A stretch of DNA of 64,000 nucleotides from Sulfuricurvum sp. PC08-66 (GTDB lineage Bacteria > Campylobacterota > Campylobacteria > Campylobacterales > Sulfurimonadaceae). The notes beneath the pieces were generated by a model that saw only the letters and a list, made by a program, of their open reading frames with translations, made no database searches and was not told where the DNA came from. A program made the translations under genes and the position numbers. Below, piece by piece: positions 42,111 to 51,497 of the stretch; the first letter of the stretch is position 1, and each line of letters starts with the position of its first letter. The stretch spans positions 124,001 to 188,000 of the forward strand of contig JQIT01000006.1 in the NCBI GenBank assembly GCA_000830255.1, in the 5' to 3' direction.

Positions 42111-44377
42111 GCCTGCCCTTTGGTGTGCAAAATGTGGGTGAAGCTAGAGGCATCCATCGGACGGTAATAGACATAGCCTTGAATCATATCGCACCCTTCA
42201 CGGTGCAAAAAGTCGCGCTGTTCATGAGTCTCGACCCCTTCGGCGATGACATTGAGCTTGAGGTTTTTCGCCATTGCGATGATGGTGCGCGTAATCTCTT
42301 GGTCGCTCTCATTGTGTACAACATCATCGATAAAACATTTGTCGATTTTGAGGGTATTGATAGGGAGTTTTTTGAGGTAGGCTAAGCTCGAATAGCCCGT
42401 CCCAAAATCATCGATTGCTATCTCGATACCTAGCTCTCCAATACGGCGTAGCTGCTCTACACCCTTTTGGGGGTCACGCATGATTTGGGACTCTGTCATC
42501 TCAAACTCTATCCACTGCGGCTGACATTGGGTCGCGTGGAGTGTGTCGCGAATGTACTCCACGAAATCGGTACTGTTAAACTCAAGTGCGCTGAGATTGA
42601 TGGCGACGCGCTCGATAGGAAGAGATGCTTTTTTCCACTCGACGATTTGTTGCATCGCGCTTTTCATCACCCATCTATCTAGCTCTTTGATGAGACCGGT
42701 CTCCTCGGCAAGCGCGATAAAGAGATTGGGCAAGAGCACTCCGCGTGTGGGGTGATTCCACCGCACCAACGCTTCAGCCCCATCGATACACGCTTTTGAG
42801 GTGCATATTTGTGGCTGATAATAGACCTCGAACTCTTGGCGTTCGAGTGCTTGGCGCATCGCAGACTCTAGCGTCACGCGCTCTAAGGCTCTAGTGGTCA
42901 TATCGTGCGTATAAAATCGATAGGTATTTCGCCCCTCCGCTTTGGCTTGGTACATGGCGGCATCGGCGTTTTTGAGCAAGATATTGGCATTGTTAGCATC
43001 CTCAGGGAAGATGGCCGTACCAATACTAAACGACATATAAAGCTCTCTGTCCGCGATGAGATACGCCTTTTTGACATTGGACATGATTTTTTGGATGATG
43101 TCACCCACAGCATCGATAGTGTGTAGATTGTCGACCAATATCGTAAACTCATCCCCGCCCAATCGTGCCACCGTATCGCTACCACGAATAGCGCTCTCCA
43201 ACATCTTGGCGACCTCTTTGAGGAGCAAATCTCCTGCATGGTGCCCCAAGGAGTCATTAATCTCTTTGAAGTGATCCAAATCCAAAAAGAGCACTGCAAT
43301 TTTGTGGTTTTCACGTTTGGCACGCTTAATCGCTTGGTGCAATCGATCCATAAAGAGCAATCGATTGGGCAATCCTGTAAGGACATCGTGATTGGCTTGG
43401 AAGCGCAAATTCTCTTGCGCTTCGATAAGCGAAGTGACATCGTACGCCGTCTCGATGACCGCTACGACCTCTTGCGACTTGTCAAATATCGGATGCATCG
43501 ATAGCTCTATGGTGTGCTCAACGCCTCGACCATCGACATGGACATGCAATGCCTTGGCAATCGTGTGACTTTGGAGTGCCTCACGCAGGGGACAGGGGTG
43601 CTCTTGCCCATCGCACGGTGTGGTGCGTTGGTGCGATAGCTCATAACATTTGGGCGCATTGGGGTCAGCAATAAAGCGGTTATCACGATACTCCTGCGCC
43701 TTGGCGTTCAGCAGGCTCACGGTGTAGTCCCTCTGAATGACCATGATGGGAATCTCTATCCCATCGATGACGTTTTGCAAATGCTTTTGGGCTTGCACCA
43801 CGCTCCCAAACGAGAGGGTAATACGCGACATTGCAATCCACGCCACGACACCGCCTAGCGCCACAGCAAGCACCATATACCAGAGTGCCTCTTGGCGTGC
43901 TTGAGCGTGTGCGGCTTCGAAGTGCGCAGACTCCAAAATCACCCGCACACTCCCTGCTATATTGCCATCGATGACCACCAAGCCCATCGTATCGACCACA
44001 CCGTCGTGCCAAACCTGCGTTTGGGGCGTATGAACGGGGTCTAGCGCTTGGACGCTGTGGCTATCGACGAGCTGTTTGCCAAAGTAGTCGATAGGTTCAC
44101 TCGCCTTTACCTTGCCGTAACGGTCAAGAATAAAAACCATCCTGACATCAGAACTTTGCTTGATCATATCGATAAGCTCTTGGAGTGCCACAAGGTCGTT
44201 GCGCAAGAGTGCATGGCGGCTTTGAGAAGCCAATATCGAGACCATCTCATACCCCTGATCGACAAGCTGTGAACGCATGTTTTGGTACTCTTGGGTGAAC
44301 AAATCAAAGAGCACATACCCCATCAAGAGCGTATGAATAAGTACTACGCTAGCAATGAGACGCGCTTTGAGGCTCAT
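42107..44377 (-). CDS. Membrane GGDEF-EAL protein with Cys-rich PAS
   Basis: The 756-residue protein has two membrane helices (about 8-28 and 165-185) around a periplasmic region, a PAS domain with CYELSHQRTTPC and HPCPLREAL (about 205-320), a GGDEF domain (GLPNRLLFMDRL, ARLGGDEFTIL) and an EAL domain (YYQPQI, EALVRWNHP, IDDFGTGYSSL). Both catalytic signatures look intact, so it may make or break c-di-GMP. The clustered cysteines suggest metal, haem or redox sensing. It overlaps the PhnD-like gene upstream by four bases. Confidence 0.88.
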   Translation of the reverse strand: MSLKARLIASVVLIHTLLMGYVLFDLFTQEYQNMRSQLVDQGYEMVSILASQSRHALLRNDLVALQELIDMIKQSSDVRMVFILDRYGKVKASEPIDYFGKQLVDSHSVQALDPVHTPQTQVWHDGVVDTMGLVVIDGNIAGSVRVILESAHFEAAHAQARQEALWYMVLAVALGGVVAWIAMSRITLSFGSVVQAQKHLQNVIDGIEIPIMVIQRDYTVSLLNAKAQEYRDNRFIADPNAPKCYELSHQRTTPCDGQEHPCPLREALQSHTIAKALHVHVDGRGVEHTIELSMHPIFDKSQEVVAVIETAYDVTSLIEAQENLRFQANHDVLTGLPNRLLFMDRLHQAIKRAKRENHKIAVLFLDLDHFKEINDSLGHHAGDLLLKEVAKMLESAIRGSDTVARLGGDEFTILVDNLHTIDAVGDIIQKIMSNVKKAYLIADRELYMSFSIGTAIFPEDANNANILLKNADAAMYQAKAEGRNTYRFYTHDMTTRALERVTLESAMRQALERQEFEVYYQPQICTSKACIDGAEALVRWNHPTRGVLLPNLFIALAEETGLIKELDRWVMKSAMQQIVEWKKASLPIERVAINLSALEFNSTDFVEYIRDTLHATQCQPQWIEFEMTESQIMRDPQKGVEQLRRIGELGIEIAIDDFGTGYSSLAYLKKLPINTLKIDKCFIDDVVHNESDQEITRTIIAMAKNLKLNVIAEGVETHEQRDFLHREGCDMIQGYVYYRPMDASSFTHILHTKGQA

Positions 44378-45261
44378 TGGGGTGCTCCAATAGCACGGTC
44401 ATACGTTTTTATAAATCTCTCCACTACCTCATAGGTACTGTTCTGCGCCGCTTCAAAGCCTGCAAACCCAGCATCGATGAGTAGCGTATGCCCTTTAGGG
44501 TCACTGTCAAGCGCCACCAAGAGTCTGACTACCTCATCGACTACGCTTTTGGGCACCGTATCACGTACGACAAAGCCGTTGTTAACCAGTGGCGCTGTCT
44601 CCCAAATCACCTGCATCTCTTTGGCTTTTTCGGGGTTTTCACGCACCCACGCCTCCCACGGCGGTGGCCATGTCGCTCCGACATAGGTGTCACCGCTGTA
44701 GGCATTGAGTATCGAGGAGTATTGAGAGCCTACATAGTGCGGCGTAATATCACGTGCCACATCGATACCACGCTCGTGCAGATAAAGCAGTGGCATCATC
44801 GTAGCAGCGAGTGCGGTGGGTGCTGGGAAGCTAATCGCTTTGTCTTTGAGCTGTTGAACATCGGTGATGTTATGCTCTTTGCGTGCCACAAAAATGCCTC
44901 GAAAGACGCTATCAGGCTTCATCTTGGCGATGACACGGTAGCCCTGCGCCAACGCCTTGTGCGTCTGATAGGGATTGGGGAGTGAAAAATCAAAGGTACC
45001 TGCATAGAGTTTGGATTCATAGTGTGCATAGTCGTGTGAAGTCTCTAGTATGAAGCGCACACCGTTGAGGTTCGACTCCAAATAGTCGAGGATGGGTCGA
45101 TAGGCGCTGTAGGTTTTTTGGGCATTGAGATAGGGGTGAATGGCGACTACGTAGGTCGATTGGGTGTAGGGCGCGGCTGTAGGGGCGTAGTGCTCGTGCG
45201 TCGATGTCTCACTGCACCCCATCAACACCAAAACCAAAACTGTAGATGCTAGCCATTTCAT
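44374..45261 (-). CDS. PhnD-like substrate-binding lipoprotein
   Basis: This 295-residue lipoprotein has lipobox LMGC (Cys16) and a periplasmic-binding-protein type II fold of the PhnD (phosphate/phosphite/phosphonate) kind: YVVAIHPYLNAQKTYSAYRP at the start and GATWPPPWEAW, VVRDTVP later. No permease or ATPase genes are nearby. It instead overlaps the start of the GGDEF-EAL gene, so it probably feeds ligand state to that sensor's periplasmic region. The ligand is unknown. Confidence 0.85.
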   Translation of the reverse strand: MKWLASTVLVLVLMGCSETSTHEHYAPTAAPYTQSTYVVAIHPYLNAQKTYSAYRPILDYLESNLNGVRFILETSHDYAHYESKLYAGTFDFSLPNPYQTHKALAQGYRVIAKMKPDSVFRGIFVARKEHNITDVQQLKDKAISFPAPTALAATMMPLLYLHERGIDVARDITPHYVGSQYSSILNAYSGDTYVGATWPPPWEAWVRENPEKAKEMQVIWETAPLVNNGFVVRDTVPKSVVDEVVRLLVALDSDPKGHTLLIDAGFAGFEAAQNSTYEVVERFIKTYDRAIGAPQ

Positions 45262-45296
45262 AGCGATACTATAGTTTTGTAGCGCCCAAAAGCCCC

Positions 45297-45863
45297 TTAA
45301 TGTGCTCTGCGTCCCAAACGCCCAAATCCTACAAGCAGTGTATAAATTATAGTTATTTCAAGTAGCAACATCGGTAGATGTATCGCATAGACTTGCGCTT
45401 GGGCATCCCCCTCGACCCATCGATAAAATCCATACGAGAGCGCCAATCCCACCATATAGCCTATCTGCTTCGCGCTGTCGATAGCACTGAGCAATTTGGG
45501 TCTAGGCAACACCAAACTCTCCACGCGCAAAAGATAACTACCAAACATAAAGCTCAACTGATAGCCTGCATAGACTGCCATAGCGGTAAAAAGCGAAAAG
45601 CCTCTCACCAATACCACCGCAATAAGCACCAACATCACCCCCTCGACGAGAAGCGAAAAGCGGTAAAAATAGGTGGCGTTGAGAATAGCACCGTAAAACC
45701 TCGCCAAAAGTAGCACTCCCAACGCCAACACAATGCCACCCACCGAATAGACGATAGGTTGCAAGGGTGTATAAAGGACGAAAAATATCCCCACGCTCAA
45801 CCCCGTGAAGGCGGAGTTGAGGGCTTTGTAGAGGAGAAAATAGCGGAGGTTAAAACGCGGCAT
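45297..45863 (-). CDS. Multi-pass membrane protein of unknown function
   Basis: From ATG 45863 the protein has 188 residues and about six membrane helices, with few charged residues (LVEGVMLVLIAVVLVRGFSLF). A TTG three codons earlier is possible; GGA sits six nt before the ATG. It looks like half of an MFS-type carrier, so it may be a reduced transporter. It starts within the last bases of the TonB receptor gene, so it is probably cotranscribed and may act on the same substrate. Confidence 0.65.
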   Translation of the reverse strand: MPRFNLRYFLLYKALNSAFTGLSVGIFFVLYTPLQPIVYSVGGIVLALGVLLLARFYGAILNATYFYRFSLLVEGVMLVLIAVVLVRGFSLFTAMAVYAGYQLSFMFGSYLLRVESLVLPRPKLLSAIDSAKQIGYMVGLALSYGFYRWVEGDAQAQVYAIHLPMLLLEITIIYTLLVGFGRLGRRAH

Positions 45864-47646
45864 CGATTCCAACTTTGAAATTTATGCCCATTGTGCCATA
45901 ACCATCGACGGTTTGATAGAAGGTGTTGAAGAGGTTATTGAGCTGTACAAAAGCACCGTACGTCTCTGCGTGATAGTTCGCTGTGAGATTGACCAAAGCG
46001 TAGTTACCTGTCATAGCACCTGTTTCATCCACCTTTTCGTAACGCTCACCTACATATTCGAGCTGTGTCATGGTCGAAAAGGCATCCCCAAAAGTGTTCG
46101 TGACATTGATATGCCCTAGCTGTTTGGGTCGACGAGCCAAAAATAGCCCAGAGGCATTGCGTGCATCGATGAGAGCGTAATCCGCATCGATACGCAAAAG
46201 CTTTTCGAGTGCGTAGTGTGCCGCTATTTCGATACCTTTGAAGGTCGAAATACCTGCGCTGTTTTCGTATGCACTCGTATAAACAATAAGATTACGAATT
46301 TGGTTTTCGTAGTAGGTCACCTCTATCCAAGGCGAACCTATCGAAACATCGTATCCTACACTCTCTTCGGGCACCAAATTAGCATTGCCGCCCCATGTCG
46401 TATAGAGCTGATAGAGTGTAGGCACGGTATAGCCTGTCCCCCAATTGGCACTCGCATACCAATCACCCACATACTGTTTGAGCCCTACTTTGCCCGTCCA
46501 TACGCCTTGAGCATTAGAAAAGAGGTCATAGCGTAGATTTTGGCTGGCAATCGTATCGCCGATGCGGTTAGCGTTGGCGATATAGAGCGCTTTGGTAGTG
46601 AAGGTTTTGTTCAAATCACTGCCATAGGATTCCAAATGCGTGTGACGCTGATAATCCCCGCCTACGATGAGAAAACTCTCTGGCAGATAGTTGAGCTGTT
46701 CGCTTCCACGTAGTTGCAATACACTGCCTGTGTAGTCATTGCCAATGCCCAAGTCACGCGCGAAATCGCTGTAGTTCACAGAGAGTTTTGCATCGTTTAT
46801 CGCATCGGTATGACGCGCATCGACCGCATAAAACGTATTGTCGAGATTGGCGTAATTGGTGCCGTCACTGCCTGCACCACTGTCATATTCACTGTAGGCA
46901 CGTACCTTTTTGAGGCTAGCGTGCAGACGGTCATTGGGGGTAAAGGCAAGCGTAGCATCTAGCCCAAAGGCACTATTGAGATAGCGGTCGTTGGTATAGT
47001 TGGATTCATAGCCACGTGTGCCGTAGAGAACATCACCATATTTTGCTTCAGCAACAGAGATGCCATTCGTGCTGTAACTACTAGCGCTACCTTTGAGCGA
47101 CACAATGCCTTCGTTGTAGCTTGCCATTGCTTTGCTCTCGTGTGTATCGAAACTGCCATAACTTTGTGAAAAGCTAGCATGGGTGCCTTTGGAGGCGCTT
47201 TTGGTGATGATATTGATGACCCCAGCGGCGGCATCTGCACCCCAAATACCCGACTGTGCGCCTTTGATAATTTCGATGCGCTCGATGTCGTGCATTGGCA
47301 AATGCTCAAATTGTGCACCGTTCAACCCTGTCACATCGTTGATGCGCACACCATCGAGTAACACTAGCGTATGCTTGGAGTCCATACCTCGTAGATAAAA
47401 GGAGCTAGCTTGTCCCACTGCACCGTTACTCGTAAAGGCAACATTGCCCAACTGCCCAAGAACCTGCGCAAGTGTCGTCAATCGACTCTCTTGGATAGCT
47501 TTTGAGGTGATGATTTTGACATTTTCGGTGATGTTTGCCACCTTTTGCGTAGCATCGTTGGCAGAGTGAACCTCGATAGGCTCAAAAGTTGTAGCCTCTA
47601 GTGAGGCACCTAATAGTAGGGGAAGTAATAATTGATACGTTTTCAT
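45850..47646 (-). CDS. TonB-dependent receptor, BtuB-like
   Basis: This 598-residue outer-membrane receptor has a signal peptide (about 1-18), a short TonB-box-like stretch (FEPIEVHS), a plug domain (about 35-150: NITENVKIITSKAIQESRL, FYLRGMDSKHTLVLLDGVRIND, IEIIKGAQSGIWGADAAAGVINI) and a C-terminal beta-barrel ending in an aromatic residue (AAF). The short length and plug resemble BtuB cobalamin receptors. The ligand is not certain. A small gene or structured leader lies directly upstream, and a six-helix membrane protein follows. Confidence 0.85.
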   Translation of the reverse strand: MKTYQLLLPLLLGASLEATTFEPIEVHSANDATQKVANITENVKIITSKAIQESRLTTLAQVLGQLGNVAFTSNGAVGQASSFYLRGMDSKHTLVLLDGVRINDVTGLNGAQFEHLPMHDIERIEIIKGAQSGIWGADAAAGVINIITKSASKGTHASFSQSYGSFDTHESKAMASYNEGIVSLKGSASSYSTNGISVAEAKYGDVLYGTRGYESNYTNDRYLNSAFGLDATLAFTPNDRLHASLKKVRAYSEYDSGAGSDGTNYANLDNTFYAVDARHTDAINDAKLSVNYSDFARDLGIGNDYTGSVLQLRGSEQLNYLPESFLIVGGDYQRHTHLESYGSDLNKTFTTKALYIANANRIGDTIASQNLRYDLFSNAQGVWTGKVGLKQYVGDWYASANWGTGYTVPTLYQLYTTWGGNANLVPEESVGYDVSIGSPWIEVTYYENQIRNLIVYTSAYENSAGISTFKGIEIAAHYALEKLLRIDADYALIDARNASGLFLARRPKQLGHINVTNTFGDAFSTMTQLEYVGERYEKVDETGAMTGNYALVNLTANYHAETYGAFVQLNNLFNTFYQTVDGYGTMGINFKVGIDAAF

Positions 47647-48014
47647 CTTTTTTCCTTGATAGTTTGATAGTTGGGGTGAAAAAAGAGAGGAAAAGGTGGC
47701 GCAATGCCTGAAGCTACATGGGCATGCTCGATAAGGCGAAGAAAATAGGGAATGAGTGCGTGAAAAAGGGTACGTGTGCGACGTACCAAAAGGGCGTGAC
47801 AGTGACAGGGGCGACTCTGGTCTGGCTCCTTGGTCAGAGTCGATGAGGCTTCTAGGAGTTCATCAGGAGGTGCACTACTGTCACACGGTTCGTCACCTTG
47901 AAAATGGTAAAAATTGTAGTGTGCGATATGCGTATTTTTGGCGTGCAGAGTAACGCTTGTGGTCGATGCTTGGATGGCGCGAAGTGAAAAATATTTGCGT
48001 TTGAAGCCTATCAT
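47643..48014 (-). CDS. Possible His/Cys-containing protein upstream of TonB receptor
   Basis: A frame of 123 residues from ATG 48014 ends in an ATGA overlap with the TonB receptor start, and its codons resemble those of neighbouring genes. It contains CHCH (PCHCHALL) and a Pro-rich, aromatic tail, but no signal peptide and no good ribosome site. The same DNA can fold as a structured RNA with a terminator, so coding is not certain. If real it might be a metal-binding leader protein, distantly like DUF2946 in habit. Confidence 0.4.
   Translation of the reverse strand: MIGFKRKYFSLRAIQASTTSVTLHAKNTHIAHYNFYHFQGDEPCDSSAPPDELLEASSTLTKEPDQSRPCHCHALLVRRTRTLFHALIPYFLRLIEHAHVASGIAPPFPLFFHPNYQTIKEKR
47763..47884 (-). 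promoter_or_regulatory. Structured leader with terminator-like hairpin, possible riboswitch
   Basis: In the transcript toward the TonB gene, perfect stems join 47877-47884 to 47796-47803 (8 bp), 47835-47842 to 47812-47819 (8 bp) and 47860-47864 to 47842-47846. Together these make a possible three-way junction. A seven-pair hairpin (47769-47787) followed by TTTTT comes next. This layout suits an attenuator, but I could not fit the cobalamin-riboswitch consensus boxes. Confidence 0.3.
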
Positions 48015-48077
48015 CGTGCTGTTTGTATCTTTTGATTTGGAAATTTTTCGAGAGTTTTGAGGATTTTGGAGAAAAAA

Positions 48078-48161
48078 TGGTGCGGTCGGGGGGATTTGAA
48101 CCCCCACACCCGAAAGCACTACCACCTCAAAGTAGCGTGTCTACCGTTCCACCACGACCGC
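48078..48161 (-). tRNA. tRNA-Leu (anticodon GAG)
   Basis: The 84-nt minus-strand sequence folds as a class II tRNA. The acceptor stem GCGGTCG pairs with CGACCGC, the anticodon stem-loop is CTACTTTGAGGTGGTAG with GAG at the anticodon, there is a long variable arm, and a T arm GGGGGTTCAAATCCCCC. CCA is encoded. It reads in the same direction as atpE, 43 nt after its stop. Confidence 0.95.
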
Positions 48162-48204
48162 ATAAAAAAGTGCAACTCCCGCAGGAGCTGCGAAAGAGCT
48201 TTGC

Positions 48205-48537
48205 TTAGCCCAAAAATGGGTTGGCAAAAAGAGCGATAAAACCAAGAACCATTGCGTAGATAACTTGTGCTTCGATCAACGCCATAGCGATGAACATAGT
48301 AGTCATAAGTTTGCCACCAAGGCCAGGGTTGCGAGCAGTACCCGCGATTGTTGCAGCAGCAGTGTTACCCATACCGATAGCACCACCAAGTGCAGCGATA
48401 CCAACACCGATTACAGCAGCGATAATAGAAGCAGCAGCGATTGTTACATCAGCGTTTGCAACACGAACAGCAGTTTCAGCATCAGCACCGAAAACAGTTG
48501 CAGTCAAAGCAACGATAAGCATTGCGATTTTTTTCAT
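48205..48537 (-). CDS. atpE: ATP synthase F0 subunit c
   Basis: Subunit c forms the rotor ring of the F0 part in the inner membrane. From ATG 48537 after GAGGAG the protein has 110 residues with a signal-like start, then two membrane helices joined by a loop with RNPGLGGK. The proton- or sodium-binding glutamate is in FIAMALIEAQVIYAM (second helix). As in many Campylobacterota, it is apart from the other atp genes. The gene is followed by tRNA-Leu. Confidence 0.93.
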   Translation of the reverse strand: MKKIAMLIVALTATVFGADAETAVRVANADVTIAAASIIAAVIGVGIAALGGAIGMGNTAAATIAGTARNPGLGGKLMTTMFIAMALIEAQVIYAMVLGFIALFANPFLG

Positions 48538-48581
48538 GTTAATTCTCCTCTTTTGTTTCAAAGTCCGTTCGGCTTGCGTAT

Positions 48582-48603
48582 CCCTACTTGTGGCTTTGTA
48601 GGG
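48582..48603 (-). promoter_or_regulatory. Hairpin in the atpE leader
   Basis: CCCTAC (48582-48587) pairs with GTAGGG (48598-48603) with a ten-base loop, between a TAATAT -10-like element and the atpE ribosome site. It may stabilise the abundant atpE message; no terminator run follows. Confidence 0.35.
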
Positions 48604-48655
48604 CGAATATTATCGACTCCAAGCTAAAAAAAGAGTAAAACCACTGCACGAAAAA

Positions 48656-50830
48656 TCAGGCGCGGTCGAGTTCGATTTTTTTGCCCTTGAAGCCCGAAAT
48701 TTTGACCTTCATCTCTTGCCCCTCTTGGAGCACTTCATTGGGGTGACTGATACGTTCAGCGCTGATTTTGGAGATGTGAAGCAACCCATCTTGTCCATCA
48801 GGAAGCTCGATAAAGGCACCAAAATCGACCAATTTTTTCACCTTGCCCATGAGGATATCGCCCTCTTTGTACTCGACTTTTTGCTTGCTTGTGATGCCAC
48901 GAATATGCGCTTTTGCCTGCTCGATTTGCTCTTTGGAGGTACCTGAAACTTTTACGTGTCCTTTGGTTTTGTCCAAATCTATCGATACACCAAATCGCTC
49001 GATAATTTCACGAATCGTTTTGCCCGCTTGTCCGATGATATCGACGATTTTGCTGGGATCTACGACAAACATATCAGTCGAGGGCAACACGCCTTCATTA
49101 GGTACGATTTGTTTGGCGGCATCGTCCATAATTCCCAAGATATGCAAGCGCGCTTTTTTGGCTTGTGCAAGAGCCTCTGAGAGAATATCCAGCGAAATAC
49201 CACCCAATTTGATATCCATCTGCATTGCACTGATACCCTCGTTGGTACCTGCAATTTTGAAATCCATATCCCCATCATGGTCCTCTAGCCCCATAATGTC
49301 AGTCAAAATAGCGTACGTGTCACCCTCTTGCACCAAGCCCATCGCAACACCCGCGACAAGATTAGAGACCTCCAATTGTGCCGCTACCAGTGCCAACGAA
49401 CTCGCACACACCGTAGCCATCGACGATGAACCATTGGACTCCAATACCTCTGAAACGATACGTACCGTTTTGCCATTGTCCATCATCGTAGGCTCGATAG
49501 CACGTTTGGCTAAATTGCCGTGTCCTAGCTCTCTACGCCCTGCAGGTCCAATACGTGACGCCTCACCCACCGAAAAGCCAGGGAAGTTGTAGTGAATCAT
49601 AAGGTGTTCGTGTTTGGTCTCGCTGTCAGTGATGTTTTGGTACATTTGCGCATCTTGATTGCCGCCCAAGGTCAAAACAGCCAAGGCTTGCGTCTGACCA
49701 CGTGTGAATAGGACGCTCGAGTGTGCCAACGGCAACACATTGGTCTCTATGCTAATAGGACGCACCTCATCGAGTGCTCTGCCATCTGCACGACGGTGTT
49801 GCACGATGATTTGACGGCGTACTGCTTCGCGTTTGAGACGCTCGACGATTTTGGAGACTTGGCTTTTGGAGAAGCCCCCTTCGATGACGAAGGGCGTTTG
49901 GACAATCTCTTTGACCAAATTACTCAACACCGTTCCGCGTTCGCTTTTGGCAAGACCCATAAGCGCGCTCTCGATAGTGGGCGCATAGCCATTTTGGATG
50001 AACTGCGCCAAAGAGCTATCCTCGCTAGAGGTGTTGAGCACCAACGGCAACGCTCTTTTGGTGATGGCGGCAAAGCCATTTTCGTAGGCTTCATTGGCAC
50101 CAAAAATCGAGGCTTGCAACAATGCAATCGCCTCGATAAGACGCTCTTCGCTAAGGACATTGTCCACTTGACGTGTGATGGTTTGCATCGCCAAGCTTGG
50201 GTCCAACATCGGGTCGATAAGAGGCAACTCTATAAACTCCTCTTTTTGCGTCCCCATCGTACGCATCTCTATCATGAGTAGCTCATTGCGCGTACCTGCG
50301 AGGAATAGGTCAAGTGCACTGTTTTGGAGCTGTTGGAGGGTAGGATTGATGACAAATTCGCCGTCAATAAGAGCGAGGCGTTGCCCTGTGACACTACGAC
50401 GAATCGGTAAATCAGAGGCGAAAAGTGCCGCCGAAGCCGCATTGAGCGCCATGCGTTGCAAATCGACGCTTTTGTCGGCGCTGAGCACCATGACGGTGAT
50501 TTGTACGGCATACCCAAAACCTTTGGGGAAGAGAGGTCGCAAAGAGCGGTCGATGATACGCGATGTCAATGTCTCAAAATCGCTAGGTTTGCTTTCGCGC
50601 TTGACAAAGCCACCAGGGATACGTCCTGCGGCGTAGCTCTTCTCGATATACTGCACGGTCAAAGGGACGAAATCCTCTTCGGTTGCTAGCGCATCATCCA
50701 TCGATACCGTAGCAAGCATGACACTTTTACCCTCGGTGAGCCACACGGCTCCATTGGCTTGTTTGGCTACAAAATCAAATCGATACGACTCTTCAATGTT
50801 GGCATGGTTAAACTTTATCACGTTGTTCAT
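48656..50830 (-). CDS. pnp: Polyribonucleotide nucleotidyltransferase
   Basis: PNPase degrades RNA from the 3' end with phosphate. I use ATG 50830 (MNNVIKFNHANIEESYRF), preceded by AAGGAT, giving 724 residues; an earlier frame start adds six residues. Two RNase PH-like domains carry SDKSVDL and MGLVQEGDTYAILTDIMGLEDHDGDMDFK, then come KH (about 555-615: IIGQAGKTIREI) and S1 (about 620-690: GDILMGKVKKLVDFGAFIELPDG) domains. It overlaps the upstream phosphoribosyltransferase-like gene by 23 bases. Confidence 0.96.
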   Translation of the reverse strand: MNNVIKFNHANIEESYRFDFVAKQANGAVWLTEGKSVMLATVSMDDALATEEDFVPLTVQYIEKSYAAGRIPGGFVKRESKPSDFETLTSRIIDRSLRPLFPKGFGYAVQITVMVLSADKSVDLQRMALNAASAALFASDLPIRRSVTGQRLALIDGEFVINPTLQQLQNSALDLFLAGTRNELLMIEMRTMGTQKEEFIELPLIDPMLDPSLAMQTITRQVDNVLSEERLIEAIALLQASIFGANEAYENGFAAITKRALPLVLNTSSEDSSLAQFIQNGYAPTIESALMGLAKSERGTVLSNLVKEIVQTPFVIEGGFSKSQVSKIVERLKREAVRRQIIVQHRRADGRALDEVRPISIETNVLPLAHSSVLFTRGQTQALAVLTLGGNQDAQMYQNITDSETKHEHLMIHYNFPGFSVGEASRIGPAGRRELGHGNLAKRAIEPTMMDNGKTVRIVSEVLESNGSSSMATVCASSLALVAAQLEVSNLVAGVAMGLVQEGDTYAILTDIMGLEDHDGDMDFKIAGTNEGISAMQMDIKLGGISLDILSEALAQAKKARLHILGIMDDAAKQIVPNEGVLPSTDMFVVDPSKIVDIIGQAGKTIREIIERFGVSIDLDKTKGHVKVSGTSKEQIEQAKAHIRGITSKQKVEYKEGDILMGKVKKLVDFGAFIELPDGQDGLLHISKISAERISHPNEVLQEGQEMKVKISGFKGKKIELDRA

Positions 50831-51497
50831 ATTTATCCTTTTCTTCAAATAATTTGGCTAACTCTTCATCTTCTATGAGTGGGAAATCGTTGTAGTAGCT
50901 TGCGGTAAGCAGGTAATCTTTGACCTCATAGAGACAAAAGACATCATCGACGAGCTGATTGACGTTATCGACAATATCATCGGGCATGACGGGGGCTACG
51001 ACATAGATAGCTTTGGCTTTCATCTCCAACGCGCTTTTGATACCCACCATCAGCTTCATACCCGTCTCTGAACCCTCATCGAGCAACAATACATTTCGGT
51101 TATAGAGCGAACAAAAGGCGCTGTCTTTGCGAAATTTGTAGATATCAGGCAGGATTTTGTCCTCATACATACGCTTGGCTTGACCGAAAATATAATCGTT
51201 TTGAATCTCAAAGGAGTGCACCAAAAGCTCATGAATGACAATCTCTTCGGTTTCGCTCACGCGGGCAATTTCGCACTCGCTGTTGACAGGTGACATAATT
51301 GCTTCGTTGAAGAGCAAATCGACATCGAGTTTGAGTTTTTTGGCCAAAGCAAGAGCGATTTCAAATCCTCCTGAAGAGACGGCTATGACTATCCAATTGT
51401 TCTTTTTCATCTGTTGCGTGGGCAACAACTCCAACAGTTGGCGTGCTACCTCTGCGCGGTTTTCAAAGAGGATATTTTTACAATTTTTTTGTGTCAT
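50808..51497 (-). CDS. Phosphoribosyltransferase-like protein
   Basis: The 229-residue protein resembles type I phosphoribosyltransferases: the PRPP loop reads VLLLDEGSETGMK (about 132-144), where most enzymes have DDG or DEG-xxTG. Alternating beta/alpha segments surround it (WIVIAVSSGGFEIALALAKKL near 36). Such proteins salvage purines or regulate pyrimidine genes; this one has no clear substrate hood. It lies between the MlaD-like gene (four-base overlap) and pnp. Function is inferred from fold only. Confidence 0.7.
   Translation of the reverse strand: MTQKNCKNILFENRAEVARQLLELLPTQQMKKNNWIVIAVSSGGFEIALALAKKLKLDVDLLFNEAIMSPVNSECEIARVSETEEIVIHELLVHSFEIQNDYIFGQAKRMYEDKILPDIYKFRKDSAFCSLYNRNVLLLDEGSETGMKLMVGIKSALEMKAKAIYVVAPVMPDDIVDNVNQLVDDVFCLYEVKDYLLTASYYNDFPLIEDEELAKLFEEKDKYEQRDKV

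Noticed and set aside
47763-47884. Cobalamin riboswitch ahead of the BtuB-like receptor
   Set aside because: On either strand I could not match the conserved GGGAA...GGTG...GCCACTG set; only generic stems and a terminator-like hairpin are seen.
47643-48125. A longer reading frame that runs from the TonB start back through the tRNA-Leu gene
   Set aside because: Its first 37 codons overlap the tRNA. Only the part from ATG 48014 is kept, and only as a tentative gene.
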